DNA from: Nitrospirota bacterium
GTDB taxonomy: Bacteria > Nitrospirota_A > Leptospirillia > Leptospirillales > Leptospirillaceae
Length of the DNA stretch: 12,702 nucleotides
Direction: 5' to 3'
NCBI GenBank assembly: GCA_021838765.1
Contig: JAKCCY010000081.1
Span: 1-12,702 of the forward strand
Below are positions 6,133 to 12,702 of the stretch, piece by piece; within the stretch, counting starts at the first letter, position 1, and each line of letters opens with the position of its first letter. The notes beneath the pieces are model-generated. The model was not told the DNA's origin. It worked only from the letters and a program-made list of their open reading frames with translations, and made no database searches. The position numbers were made by a program, and so were the translations under genes.

Positions 6133-6354
6133 TTACCCTTTTTTCTCCCCTTTTCCCTTTTCGGACTCTTCAATCGGGTACCCCCAGGGATCAACTTTCG
6201 GGCGATCCGCAGGGAGTTTCTTGTCCATCACCTTTTCGTACTGAACCAGCCGCTGAACGCCCAGGCCAACAAGAAATGCAAGCCCGATCACTCCCATGAA
6301 GATGATGATATAGTTCACAGTCGAGTTCAGATTGCTTCCAATATCTGTACCCAT
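6133..6354 (-). CDS. small single-span membrane protein
   Basis: A 73-residue protein of unknown family. A short polar N-terminus is followed by one transmembrane helix (about 14-34, VNYIIIFMGVIGLAFLVGL), then a soluble tail with a Pro-rich DPWGYPIEE segment (55-63) and a Lys/Glu/Gly-rich end. Size and shape resemble accessory subunits of respiratory complexes, but I see no motif that fixes this. The start ATG at 6354 has AAGGA 5 bases upstream. It lies 55 bases after the fdhE-like gene on the same strand and is the last gene of the run, converging on the TPR lipoprotein gene 66 bases away. Confidence 0.7.
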   Translation of the reverse strand: MGTDIGSNLNSTVNYIIIFMGVIGLAFLVGLGVQRLVQYEKVMDKKLPADRPKVDPWGYPIEESEKGKGEKKG

Positions 6355-6409
6355 GGTGTTCCTTCCCCTTTGCTCTGTTCAAGAGAGTCTGTTCCCTGAT
6401 AAATGCGCT

Positions 6410-7315
6410 TTAGAACTTTGGGCTGTCAATTCCCGGACGGACAATGATTTCGGCTCTCCCGGGAGGTTGTCCCAGCGGATGAAACCCCATCTCCATCGCG
6501 GCAAGGTCAAGATGGATTCCCAGAATTTCCTGGAAGTCCGAGTCCAGATCTTCTTCCGCATAACGCTGGTCAACGACCTTCAGGTAGGAAAAGCATCCCT
6601 CGCATGCGAGTATCCCCTGATTCTCTTCAGGATGCTTGTATAAAAGATTAACCCGGTCAGGATCGATCAACCCACAGGAAGGACATCCCTCCGGAGGATG
6701 CGCCAGCCATGAGAACGAGCAGAAATAGCAGAAATATCGCCTCTCGTCGGGAGAGAGCGTCTGTCCCAGGGAAGGGGCGGCTCCGCAGACAGGACACAAC
6801 GGGTAGTCCCAGTCCAGGGAGCGGAGGACCGTTCGCAATGTTTCATGGAGGCGCTCGAAGGAGACCCTGAGCGACATCCTCAACAGATGGAGCAGCAAGG
6901 GACCCGGTACCTCGGTTTCCTGGGAAACGCGATCCAGAAAGCCGTCATCGTGAGCCAGAACCGAGCGGATGAACCAGGCTTCCCCTCTTCCAGATCCACG
7001 AAGGTATGCGGCCATCTTTGAGGCCAGAACCTCCCTCTCCCCCCCGCCGGTTTTCATGACGGTAAGAATGCGCCTCATCTGATTTTCAGAATTGGTCAGC
7101 GATATCTTGGAAAAAAGAGGCCGGTCGATCAGTGGTTGTCCTGACTTCATTCTCTGGCGGACATCCGGTTCCGAAAGACAGACCACCGGCAGAAAGTCGT
7201 CAGGGGATGAGGAGTTCCATATTTCCTCGATCCGGTGCTGGAATTCAAAGATATCCCTCAGGTGTGGCCTGGCCTTTATATGGGCCGCCAGTCTTTTTTC
7301 CCTGTCCATGATCAT
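6410..7315 (-). CDS. fdhE: FdhE-like formate dehydrogenase accessory protein
   Basis: A 301-residue cytoplasmic protein of the FdhE family, which helps mature formate dehydrogenase and binds metal through cysteines. Four CxxC pairs are present in the family order: CPVCGAAP (174-181), CYFC (196-199), CPSCG (211-215) and CEGCFSYLK (238-246); all eight cysteines are intact. The N-terminal 165 residues are helical. The start at 7315 overlaps the rel/spoT stop by 4 bases (ATGA on the minus strand), so translation is coupled; a second in-frame ATG two codons later (7309) is also possible. No formate dehydrogenase structural gene occurs in the window. FdhE acting on another metalloenzyme, or on a formate dehydrogenase encoded elsewhere, would both fit. 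A 73-residue membrane protein gene follows. Confidence 0.85.
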   Translation of the reverse strand: MIMDREKRLAAHIKARPHLRDIFEFQHRIEEIWNSSSPDDFLPVVCLSEPDVRQRMKSGQPLIDRPLFSKISLTNSENQMRRILTVMKTGGGEREVLASKMAAYLRGSGRGEAWFIRSVLAHDDGFLDRVSQETEVPGPLLLHLLRMSLRVSFERLHETLRTVLRSLDWDYPLCPVCGAAPSLGQTLSPDERRYFCYFCSFSWLAHPPEGCPSCGLIDPDRVNLLYKHPEENQGILACEGCFSYLKVVDQRYAEEDLDSDFQEILGIHLDLAAMEMGFHPLGQPPGRAEIIVRPGIDSPKF

Positions 7316-9567
7316 GCGGGTTCCGATCTACGGGTATTCTCCCCGGTCATTCGTTTGAGTCGCTGGACGCTGATCACACCCCGGACCCTTCGGATTGCTT
7401 CCATAATGGATTCAAGGTCAGAGGTGTTTTTAACTCCAAGCGCGATTTCAATAACCGCCATTTTATGTCGATCCTGCTTGACTTCAGCGTGATTGATGTT
7501 TGCACCCTTCTCCGAAATGGCGGCCGAGACTCCGGCCAGCATCCCGGGCTTATCCTCCATTAAAACCCTTATCTGGACTTCAAAAAGATTGTTCGGATCA
7601 TTGTCCCATGTCGACTGGATCAGACGCTCCTTCTGAATGGAGAGGTGAACCAGATTGGGGCAGTCCCTGGCATGAATGACAACACCCCTTCCCCTCGAAA
7701 TATAGCCGATGATCTCCTCACCGGGAACGGGGCTGCAGCAGCGGGCAAGGCTGATGAGGAGATCTTTTCCTCCACCCCGGACAACAACGGGGTGGTTCGT
7801 CAGAGGGAAGGACTCCTGTGGGTATTCCTGTCCGGTGGTCTCAGGGGTGACAGGAACGAGCTTCCTCAGGATGACATTGGGGGAAATCTGGCCGAACCCG
7901 ATCCTTGAATAGACATTCTCGAGTGTCGGGGAGGATTGGTCCGAATAACTGAGAATGACTTCAAGGGATGGAGACTTCAGATAATCTGAAAGGTTCAGTC
8001 GTGCCTTCCTGAATTCATTTTCCAGAGACTTCCTGCCAATTTCGGCACTTTGCCGGTCTTCCTCTTCCTTGAGCCAGTGGCGTATTCTGGCCCTTGCTCT
8101 TGGTGTTGCGACAAATCGGAGCCAGTCCTTGCTTGGGGACTGGGAGGGGCTTGAAATAATTTCCACGATGTCGCCACTCTGGAGCTCGGTCTTGATCGGC
8201 GACCACCGGCCATTGATCCGCGCACCCATGCAGTGATGGCCAAGTTCGGTATGGATGCTGTAGGCGAAATCGATAGCCGTCGACCCCTTGATCATTTCCT
8301 TGACCTGGCCTTTAGGGGTAAAAACGTATACCTCGTCGGGGAAAAGGTTGACCTTGACCGAGTCCATGAACTCACGGTTGTCAGGCAGTTCTTTCTGCCA
8401 TTCAACAAGTTGGCGAAGCCATGCAACGACCTTTCTCTCTCCCTCTGCCGGAGAGCCGTCGGCATTTTCCTTGTAGTTCCAGTGGGCTGCGATTCCCTCT
8501 TCCGCGACGCGGTGCATCTCCTCAGTCCTGATCTGGAACTCGACAGGAATGCCTTCCGATCCAATAACGGTCGTATGGAGAGACTGGTACATGTTGGACT
8601 TCGGCACCGCTATGAAGTCCTTGATCCTTCCTGCCATCGGTTTCCAGAGGCTGTGCAGAAGACCCAGGATGGCATAGCAGTTGAGTTTTGTATCGGTGAT
8701 GATCCTGATCCCCATGAGGTCATAGATCTCCTCAAACGGGATCTCCTGGAGAGTCATTTTTCTGTAGATACTGTAGATATGCTTGTAGCGACCCTGAACC
8801 TCGCCCTGCAGATTGTTTGCCAGCAGGGCGTCCTGCACGGTCTTGACAATCGTGCTGATATAGTTCTTTCTTTCCCGTCTCCGGTTTGAAACCTTTATTT
8901 TCAGATCCTGGTAGGTTTCCCTGTCCTGGACAGAAAACGAGAGGTCTTCGAGTTCGGATTTGATCCAGCCGATTCCAAGACGGTTTGCAAGGGGTGCGTA
9001 GATCTCCAGCGTCTCCTGGGCGATAGCCCGCTGGCGATCCATGTTCAGGGAGGCGATCGTCCTCATGTTATGGAGACGATCGGCAAGCTTCACAAGGATC
9101 ACCCGGATGTCTTCCGACATGGACAGGAGCATCTTGCGGAAATTTTCGGCCTGCTTTTCCGCTTTTGTCGCCTGGAAATGAAACTTTCCAATTTTCGTCA
9201 CGCCGTCAATAAGGGAGACAACCTTGCTTCCAAAAAGGGATTCGATCTGTTCGGAGGTCAGTGTCGTGTCCTCAAGCGTGTCGTGCAGGAGGGCGGTAAT
9301 GAGGCAGGTTTCGTCAACCTTCATGCTTGCAAGGATCCATGCCACATTGAGGGGATGCTCAACGTAGGACTCTCCTGAGCGGCGGAACTGACCCTCATGG
9401 GCCTTTGCCGAGAGCTCATAGGCCTGTCGGATCCTCTGCTGGGCCTCTTCGGAAAGGTTGTATTTTCTCGTTGCTTCGAGCAGGCTGTCGATCGTGACGG
9501 GAGGAGCGACCGAAGCAACAGGGACGGAACTGATTTCCTTCACATCAGAAACATCATTGTTATTCAT
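7312..9567 (-). CDS. rel: bifunctional (p)ppGpp synthetase/hydrolase (Rel/SpoT)
   Basis: A 751-residue long RelA/SpoT homologue that makes and degrades the stringent-response alarmone. The HD hydrolase domain is intact: EHPLNVA (70-76), ALLHDTLEDT (92-101) and KLADRLHNMRTI (160-171). The synthetase domain has GRYKHIYSIYRKM (259-271), EIYDL (280-284) and RIKD (314-317) before YQSLHTTV (327-334). The RxKD motif is the form found in bifunctional Rel/SpoT enzymes, unlike ExDD of synthesis-only RelA. Regulatory domains follow: TGS (about 405-468), a conserved Cys-Cys (610-611) with Cys636 in the zinc-finger-like region, and ACT (about 663-740). No key residue is missing. The ATG at 9567 lies inside the end of recJ (8-base overlap) with no strong ribosome site of its own, suggesting coupling. 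fdhE follows with a 4-base overlap. Confidence 0.96.
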   Translation of the reverse strand: MNNNDVSDVKEISSVPVASVAPPVTIDSLLEATRKYNLSEEAQQRIRQAYELSAKAHEGQFRRSGESYVEHPLNVAWILASMKVDETCLITALLHDTLEDTTLTSEQIESLFGSKVVSLIDGVTKIGKFHFQATKAEKQAENFRKMLLSMSEDIRVILVKLADRLHNMRTIASLNMDRQRAIAQETLEIYAPLANRLGIGWIKSELEDLSFSVQDRETYQDLKIKVSNRRRERKNYISTIVKTVQDALLANNLQGEVQGRYKHIYSIYRKMTLQEIPFEEIYDLMGIRIITDTKLNCYAILGLLHSLWKPMAGRIKDFIAVPKSNMYQSLHTTVIGSEGIPVEFQIRTEEMHRVAEEGIAAHWNYKENADGSPAEGERKVVAWLRQLVEWQKELPDNREFMDSVKVNLFPDEVYVFTPKGQVKEMIKGSTAIDFAYSIHTELGHHCMGARINGRWSPIKTELQSGDIVEIISSPSQSPSKDWLRFVATPRARARIRHWLKEEEDRQSAEIGRKSLENEFRKARLNLSDYLKSPSLEVILSYSDQSSPTLENVYSRIGFGQISPNVILRKLVPVTPETTGQEYPQESFPLTNHPVVVRGGGKDLLISLARCCSPVPGEEIIGYISRGRGVVIHARDCPNLVHLSIQKERLIQSTWDNDPNNLFEVQIRVLMEDKPGMLAGVSAAISEKGANINHAEVKQDRHKMAVIEIALGVKNTSDLESIMEAIRRVRGVISVQRLKRMTGENTRRSEPA

Positions 9568-11206
9568 GGATGCGATAAGAGCAGATCGAGAAATGCCGCT
9601 CTACCCTATCCCCCTTTCCAACTAGTTCGGGAGTCATGACAAGATCCACCCGCTCTCCCGAGGGAGGAACCTGAAGTCCGCTTCTGATCGCTGCACGTTC
9701 CAGCCCATGCTTCCACCTGAAATGACACAGAACCGTCCTTCCTCTCCCATCTTCAATGCGCTCAATCAGCGCATTCCTGACTCCAAGTTTGGGGGGATGG
9801 AACCCTTCACCGAATGGAAGGAGCTCTCCAAGACCTTCCCAGAAGGAGGTCGAGCGGTAGTAGGCCGGGAGAAACGCGTCGATTTCAAGAGCCTGATTCA
9901 TGTCAAAAGAAGTGTCTTCTGTTTTGTTTAACTGGGAGGAGAGTTTTCCTCTCACCTTGTCCAGGATTTCGATGGGAAACCCCAGTCCTCCCGCCCTGGC
10001 ATGGCCTCCACCCTGAATTGGAAGACCTTCAAGACATTTGAGAACGGTATCGAGGGTATCTCCTCCCCGGAGGCGCAAAGAACCCCGAACATCCCCATCT
10101 TTTGTCAGGGTGGCGACAAAGACCGAGACATTGAACTCTTCACAGAGCCTGTGCGCAATCCGGCCCATGATACCGGGGGCCCACCCCGGCTGGAAGACAA
10201 CCGGACATCCGTCCCATACTTTTCGGATCTCTTCGTAGAGCGACCACTCCGTTTCCTGCCTGCGCCGATTGATTTCAAGGACGATCTGCGCAAGCCGCTC
10301 CCCTTCGGACTCCGTTGTCGCCATCAGAAGTTCGAACGCCGGATAGGGATCGGACATTCTCCCCGGCGCATTGATCGCCGGGATGACCAGGAAGGAATAG
10401 TCGTTGACCATAACCCGGCGCTGAAGCCGTCTTCTCAGGAGGGATCGGATGCCGGGAAATCCCTCGAGGCAGGATTGCTCCCTGAGGGCTCTTATAAAGT
10501 AACGGTTTCCATCCATCAGCGGTGCTCGGTCGGCAAGAACGGCAAGACCGGCAAGGAAGGCCATTTCCCGTTCTTCGTCCGGATGGAAAAAGGGTGCGAG
10601 AAGGACGTAAAGGCTCCCGACCGCAGTCAGGCAGGATCGGCCACAAGGATGGACCAGTGCAAGATTTTCTGGCCATGACTCTCTTAACAGGTGGTGGTCC
10701 ACAACGATCGTTCTGAGGCCAAGCGTTTCCATTTCGGAGAGAAGGGAGATATCGGATGTTCCCATGTCCGCAACCAGAAGATACCGGTACCCTTTTGAGA
10801 TCAGGGCCAGAAGCCGCTCCCTCTTTAACCCGTGGCCGTCGTTTCTATGGACCAGAAGGGTGATGTAGGGGTGTTTCCTTCGCCTCAAAAACCTTGAAAA
10901 CATGGTGGCGGAGGTCACACCGTCAACATCAAGGTCGGCATAGACCGCTATGGGGGAGGCTGTGTCGAGAACATGAAGCAGAATTTGAAACGCAAGGGTA
11001 AAGTCCCCCAGAGAGTCGGGACCTGGAGGTTGGGGAGAAGTAAACGCACGCCTGGCGGATCCGCCATCAAACCCCCTGCCAAGAAGCATCCTGGCCCAGA
11101 CCGGGTCCGTTCCCATTTCCCTGGCCAGGGTCAGAATTTTCTCGTCATGGATTTGCGGAATTGACCAACCGTTAGGACTGTCATATTCATTCCTTGGCGA
11201 TTGCAT
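9560..11206 (-). CDS. recJ: RecJ-type single-strand DNA exonuclease (DHH/DHHA1)
   Basis: A 548-residue DHH phosphoesterase, slightly shorter than typical RecJ. Motif I is YADLDVDGV (89-97; RecJ usually has DYDVDG), motif II VADMGTS (145-151), motif III VVDHH (168-172), motif IV LADRAPL (224-230) and motif V PAINAPGRM (276-284). The metal-binding aspartates and histidines expected for Mn-dependent 5'-3' exonuclease action are present. DHHA1 is marked by GIMGRIAHRL (345-354) and GGGHARAGG (399-407). PFGEGFHPP (464-472) matches the start of the RecJ C-terminal OB domain. Start ATG 11206 has AAGGA 8 bases upstream, and that site overlaps the stop codon of the 37-residue gene before it. The 3' end overlaps rel/spoT. 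It is somewhat diverged from textbook RecJ, but all domains are there. Confidence 0.9.
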   Translation of the reverse strand: MQSPRNEYDSPNGWSIPQIHDEKILTLAREMGTDPVWARMLLGRGFDGGSARRAFTSPQPPGPDSLGDFTLAFQILLHVLDTASPIAVYADLDVDGVTSATMFSRFLRRRKHPYITLLVHRNDGHGLKRERLLALISKGYRYLLVADMGTSDISLLSEMETLGLRTIVVDHHLLRESWPENLALVHPCGRSCLTAVGSLYVLLAPFFHPDEEREMAFLAGLAVLADRAPLMDGNRYFIRALREQSCLEGFPGIRSLLRRRLQRRVMVNDYSFLVIPAINAPGRMSDPYPAFELLMATTESEGERLAQIVLEINRRRQETEWSLYEEIRKVWDGCPVVFQPGWAPGIMGRIAHRLCEEFNVSVFVATLTKDGDVRGSLRLRGGDTLDTVLKCLEGLPIQGGGHARAGGLGFPIEILDKVRGKLSSQLNKTEDTSFDMNQALEIDAFLPAYYRSTSFWEGLGELLPFGEGFHPPKLGVRNALIERIEDGRGRTVLCHFRWKHGLERAAIRSGLQVPPSGERVDLVMTPELVGKGDRVERHFSICSYRIHE

Positions 11207-11217
11207 CTTTCTCGTCC

Positions 11218-11331
11218 TTACAGAATCTGCTTCTTTTTCAGGAAAAGGATGAGGAAGACCAAAAGGACCGGGAGAAGAAAAAGTCCAAAGCTCCCGAGAA
11301 CCTCTTCCGGATCCACATAATTTGAGTTCAT
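11218..11331 (-). CDS. 37-residue single-span membrane protein
   Basis: A short gene in the 150-bp space between secF and recJ. The product is 37 residues: an acidic N-terminus (MNSNYVDPEEV), one hydrophobic helix (about 13-31) and a basic C-terminus KKKQIL, giving a predicted N-out/C-in helix by the positive-inside rule. The ATG at 11331 has a near-perfect ribosome site GGAGGT, 5 bases away. It begins 30 bases after secF ends, and its TAA stop is part of the recJ ribosome site, so it fits exactly into the operon. I know of no family for it. It is too short to be YajC, which is larger and usually sits before secD. A small Sec-associated or envelope protein is the natural guess, unproven. Confidence 0.7.
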   Translation of the reverse strand: MNSNYVDPEEVLGSFGLFLLPVLLVFLILFLKKKQIL

Positions 11332-11361
11332 CCGCTACCTCCAGGACTATATGAAAAAGCG

Positions 11362-12291
11362 TTACAGGGCGGTTCGTCCTGTCTGTACCGGCTTCTTGAC
11401 TCCCTTGGGCAGCAAGAGGAGCAGAGGGCTCGCAACAAAAATGGATGCATAAGTCCCCACAATGACACCAAGCAACAATGTCATTGAAAAATCATGGATG
11501 ACCGGACCACCGAAAAAGAACAGGGCAACCAGAACAAGCAGCACAGTTGATGATACCACAACTGTCCTTGAAAGAACCTGATTGATCCCAAGATTGATAA
11601 TCTCCTCCATCTTCTGCCTGGATGAGCGGCGCATCTGTTCCCGAATCCTGTCGAAAACGACAACCGTGTCGGTCAGGGAATAGCCCGCAAGAGTCAGAAG
11701 TGCCGTTACGATAAGGAGATTGATCTCGGTCCCCATGATATAAAGAAGACCGAGAACAGCCACAACATTATGAAAGGTCGAGATGGCCGCTGCCAGACCG
11801 AAACGGAATTCGAACCTGAATGCAATGTAGACAATGATGCCGATAATGGAGTACAGGATTGCGAGAAAGGCTTTTCCGGCAAGCTCGGATCCTATGGACG
11901 GACCGATCTCTGTCGCGGAGACAATCGTCATCTTGTCATTCGGAAATCCGCTTTTGAGCGTCTGGAGAATCTTGCCTGAGACCGAGCCATTGCGATTTTC
12001 GTGGGCCTGGGCCCTGATGAGGATATCGCTTGAAGACTGTATGTTCTGAATCTGTGCTCCTGAAAATCCTCCTTTTGAAAGGATATCCCTGACGCTTGAA
12101 ACAGGAATGTTCTTGTCAAAATGGACCTGGATAGCTGTTCCACCGGCAAAATCGATTCCCAGGTTGGCGTGTCCTGTGGCAATGGCTCCGATCGCAACAA
12201 ACCCCAGAAGAAGAAAACCAGCCGAGATTCCAAGCGTTATTTTTCTCTTGGCCATAAAATCGATTGACGGATTTTTTATTAGCTCAATCAT
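11362..12291 (-). CDS. secF: protein translocase subunit SecF
   Basis: A 309-residue inner-membrane subunit of the SecDF complex, which uses the proton gradient to help pull secreted proteins out of SecYEG. Features in order: first transmembrane helix (about 18-37), the family motif GIDFAGGT (45-52), a periplasmic domain (about 53-135), then five transmembrane segments. LAGYSLTDTVVVFDRIRE (201-218) carries Asp208, and LSRT carries Arg242; by counting against E. coli SecF these match Asp213 and Arg247 of the proton path. The usual His-Asp in the preceding helix reads His174-Asn175. The start ATG at 12291 has an AAGGGA-rich stretch upstream; Met13 is an alternative start. secD lies 77 bases upstream and the 37-residue gene follows 30 bases downstream. 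Confidence 0.95.
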   Translation of the reverse strand: MIELIKNPSIDFMAKRKITLGISAGFLLLGFVAIGAIATGHANLGIDFAGGTAIQVHFDKNIPVSSVRDILSKGGFSGAQIQNIQSSSDILIRAQAHENRNGSVSGKILQTLKSGFPNDKMTIVSATEIGPSIGSELAGKAFLAILYSIIGIIVYIAFRFEFRFGLAAAISTFHNVVAVLGLLYIMGTEINLLIVTALLTLAGYSLTDTVVVFDRIREQMRRSSRQKMEEIINLGINQVLSRTVVVSSTVLLVLVALFFFGGPVIHDFSMTLLLGVIVGTYASIFVASPLLLLLPKGVKKPVQTGRTAL

Positions 12292-12343
12292 AAAGACCCA
12301 TTCCCTTCAAAAAACCGTTTTAAGAATACATTGTCAGCGTTAT

Positions 12344-12364
12344 GGGACCCTGGCATCCGGTCCC
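12344..12364 (-). repeat. stem-loop between secD and secF
   Basis: GGGACC (12344-12349) and GGTCCC (12359-12364) form an exact 6-bp inverted repeat with a 9-base loop, just after the secD stop. No T run follows on the minus strand, so it is not a standard terminator; it might modulate mRNA stability or the secD:secF ratio. Confidence 0.4.
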
Positions 12365-12368
12365 CGGT

Positions 12369-12702
12369 CTAGATCGAAAGTTTCTGCATCTTCCGCCTGG
12401 AGGCCATATAATCATAGACGACCCGGGTTCCGACAAGTGCCGTAAAGAGGTTGATCCCGATCCCGACTGAAAGCGTCACGGCAAATCCCTTGATCGGTCC
12501 GGTCCCGAAGATAAACAGGATCAGGGCGGTGATCAATGTCGTCACATGAGAATCCACAATGGTCAGAAAGGCCTTGTCATATCCTGAATCGATGGATGTC
12601 CTGACCGGTTTTCCCGCACGGATTTCTTCCCTGATTCTCTCGAGAATCAGGACGTTTGAGTCGACACCCATTCCCACCGTCAGGATAATACCGGCAATGC
12701 CC
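12369..12702 (-). CDS. secD: protein translocase subunit SecD, C-terminal part (5' end outside window)
   Basis: The last 110 codons of SecD, open to the right edge. The visible part begins [16 protein letters not shown], followed by [10 protein letters not shown], the highly conserved helix of SecD; its Asp corresponds to the proton-path aspartate (Asp519 in E. coli). [18 protein letters not shown] and [17 protein letters not shown] then match the last transmembrane hairpin. It ends with a basic tail and TAG at 12369. Internal GTG and ATG codons here are not starts, because the frame and the family alignment continue upstream. It is the first visible gene of the minus-strand operon; the promoter must lie outside. 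Confidence 0.94.
   Translation of the reverse strand, partial: GIAGIILTVGMGVDSNVLILERIREEIRAGKPVRTSIDSGYDKAFLTIVDSHVTTLITALILFIFGTGPIKGFAVTLSVGIGINLFTALVGTRVVYDYMASRRKMQKLSI

Noticed and set aside
8233..8889. 218-codon plus-strand frame inside rel/spoT
   Set aside because: Antisense to conserved synthetase and TGS motifs; a long shadow frame of a well-conserved gene.
10001..10678. 225-codon plus-strand frame inside recJ
   Set aside because: Antisense to the DHH and DHHA1 motifs, with a basic, proline-rich composition typical of a shadow frame.

Overview
The window looks like ordinary chromosome from a diderm (Gram-negative) bacterium. It encodes an MCE/Mla-type lipid transport system, an outer-membrane-type exported protein, a lipoprotein, SecDF and a long Rel/SpoT enzyme. 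The overall flavour (mid-range base composition, FdhE, single bifunctional Rel, sigma-54 regulator) made me think of Nitrospirota such as Leptospirillum. That is a guess from recall, not something the sequence proves. I see no tRNA, rRNA, CRISPR array, insertion sequence or prophage gene.

Layout. (1) Left edge, minus strand: a PAS plus sigma-54-activator AAA+ regulator whose 3' end lies outside the window, preceded by a small exported barrel-like protein with a clear sigma-70 promoter. (2) 1762-2382, plus strand: an unrecognised exported protein, divergent from the barrel-like gene. (3) 2466-6066, plus strand: an Mla-like lipid transport cluster. It holds a MlaE permease, a MlaF-like ATPase with unusually degraded catalytic motifs, then a 238-bp gap with its own promoter and a stem-loop, then MlaD and a TPR lipoprotein coupled by an ATGA overlap. 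(4) 6067-6132: a short convergent junction with no clear terminator. (5) 6133-12702, minus strand, read right to left: secD (5' end outside), secF, a 37-residue membrane protein, recJ, rel/spoT, fdhE and a 73-residue membrane protein. These are so tightly packed (two overlaps, short gaps) that they probably form one operon.

How the genes work together. The permease, ATPase, MCE protein and TPR lipoprotein would form one envelope complex that moves lipids between membranes. MlaB and MlaC homologues are absent from the window. The minus-strand operon combines protein export (SecDF), DNA repair (RecJ), the stringent response (Rel) and formate dehydrogenase maturation (FdhE) with two small membrane proteins of unknown role. 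No stretch longer than about 240 bases lacks a gene.

The most interesting points are the MlaF-like ATPase that keeps Walker A but has lost the signature, Q-loop, catalytic Glu and switch His; the structured leader of mlaD; the overlooked 37-residue gene between secF and recJ; and fdhE translationally coupled to rel/spoT with no formate dehydrogenase gene in sight.
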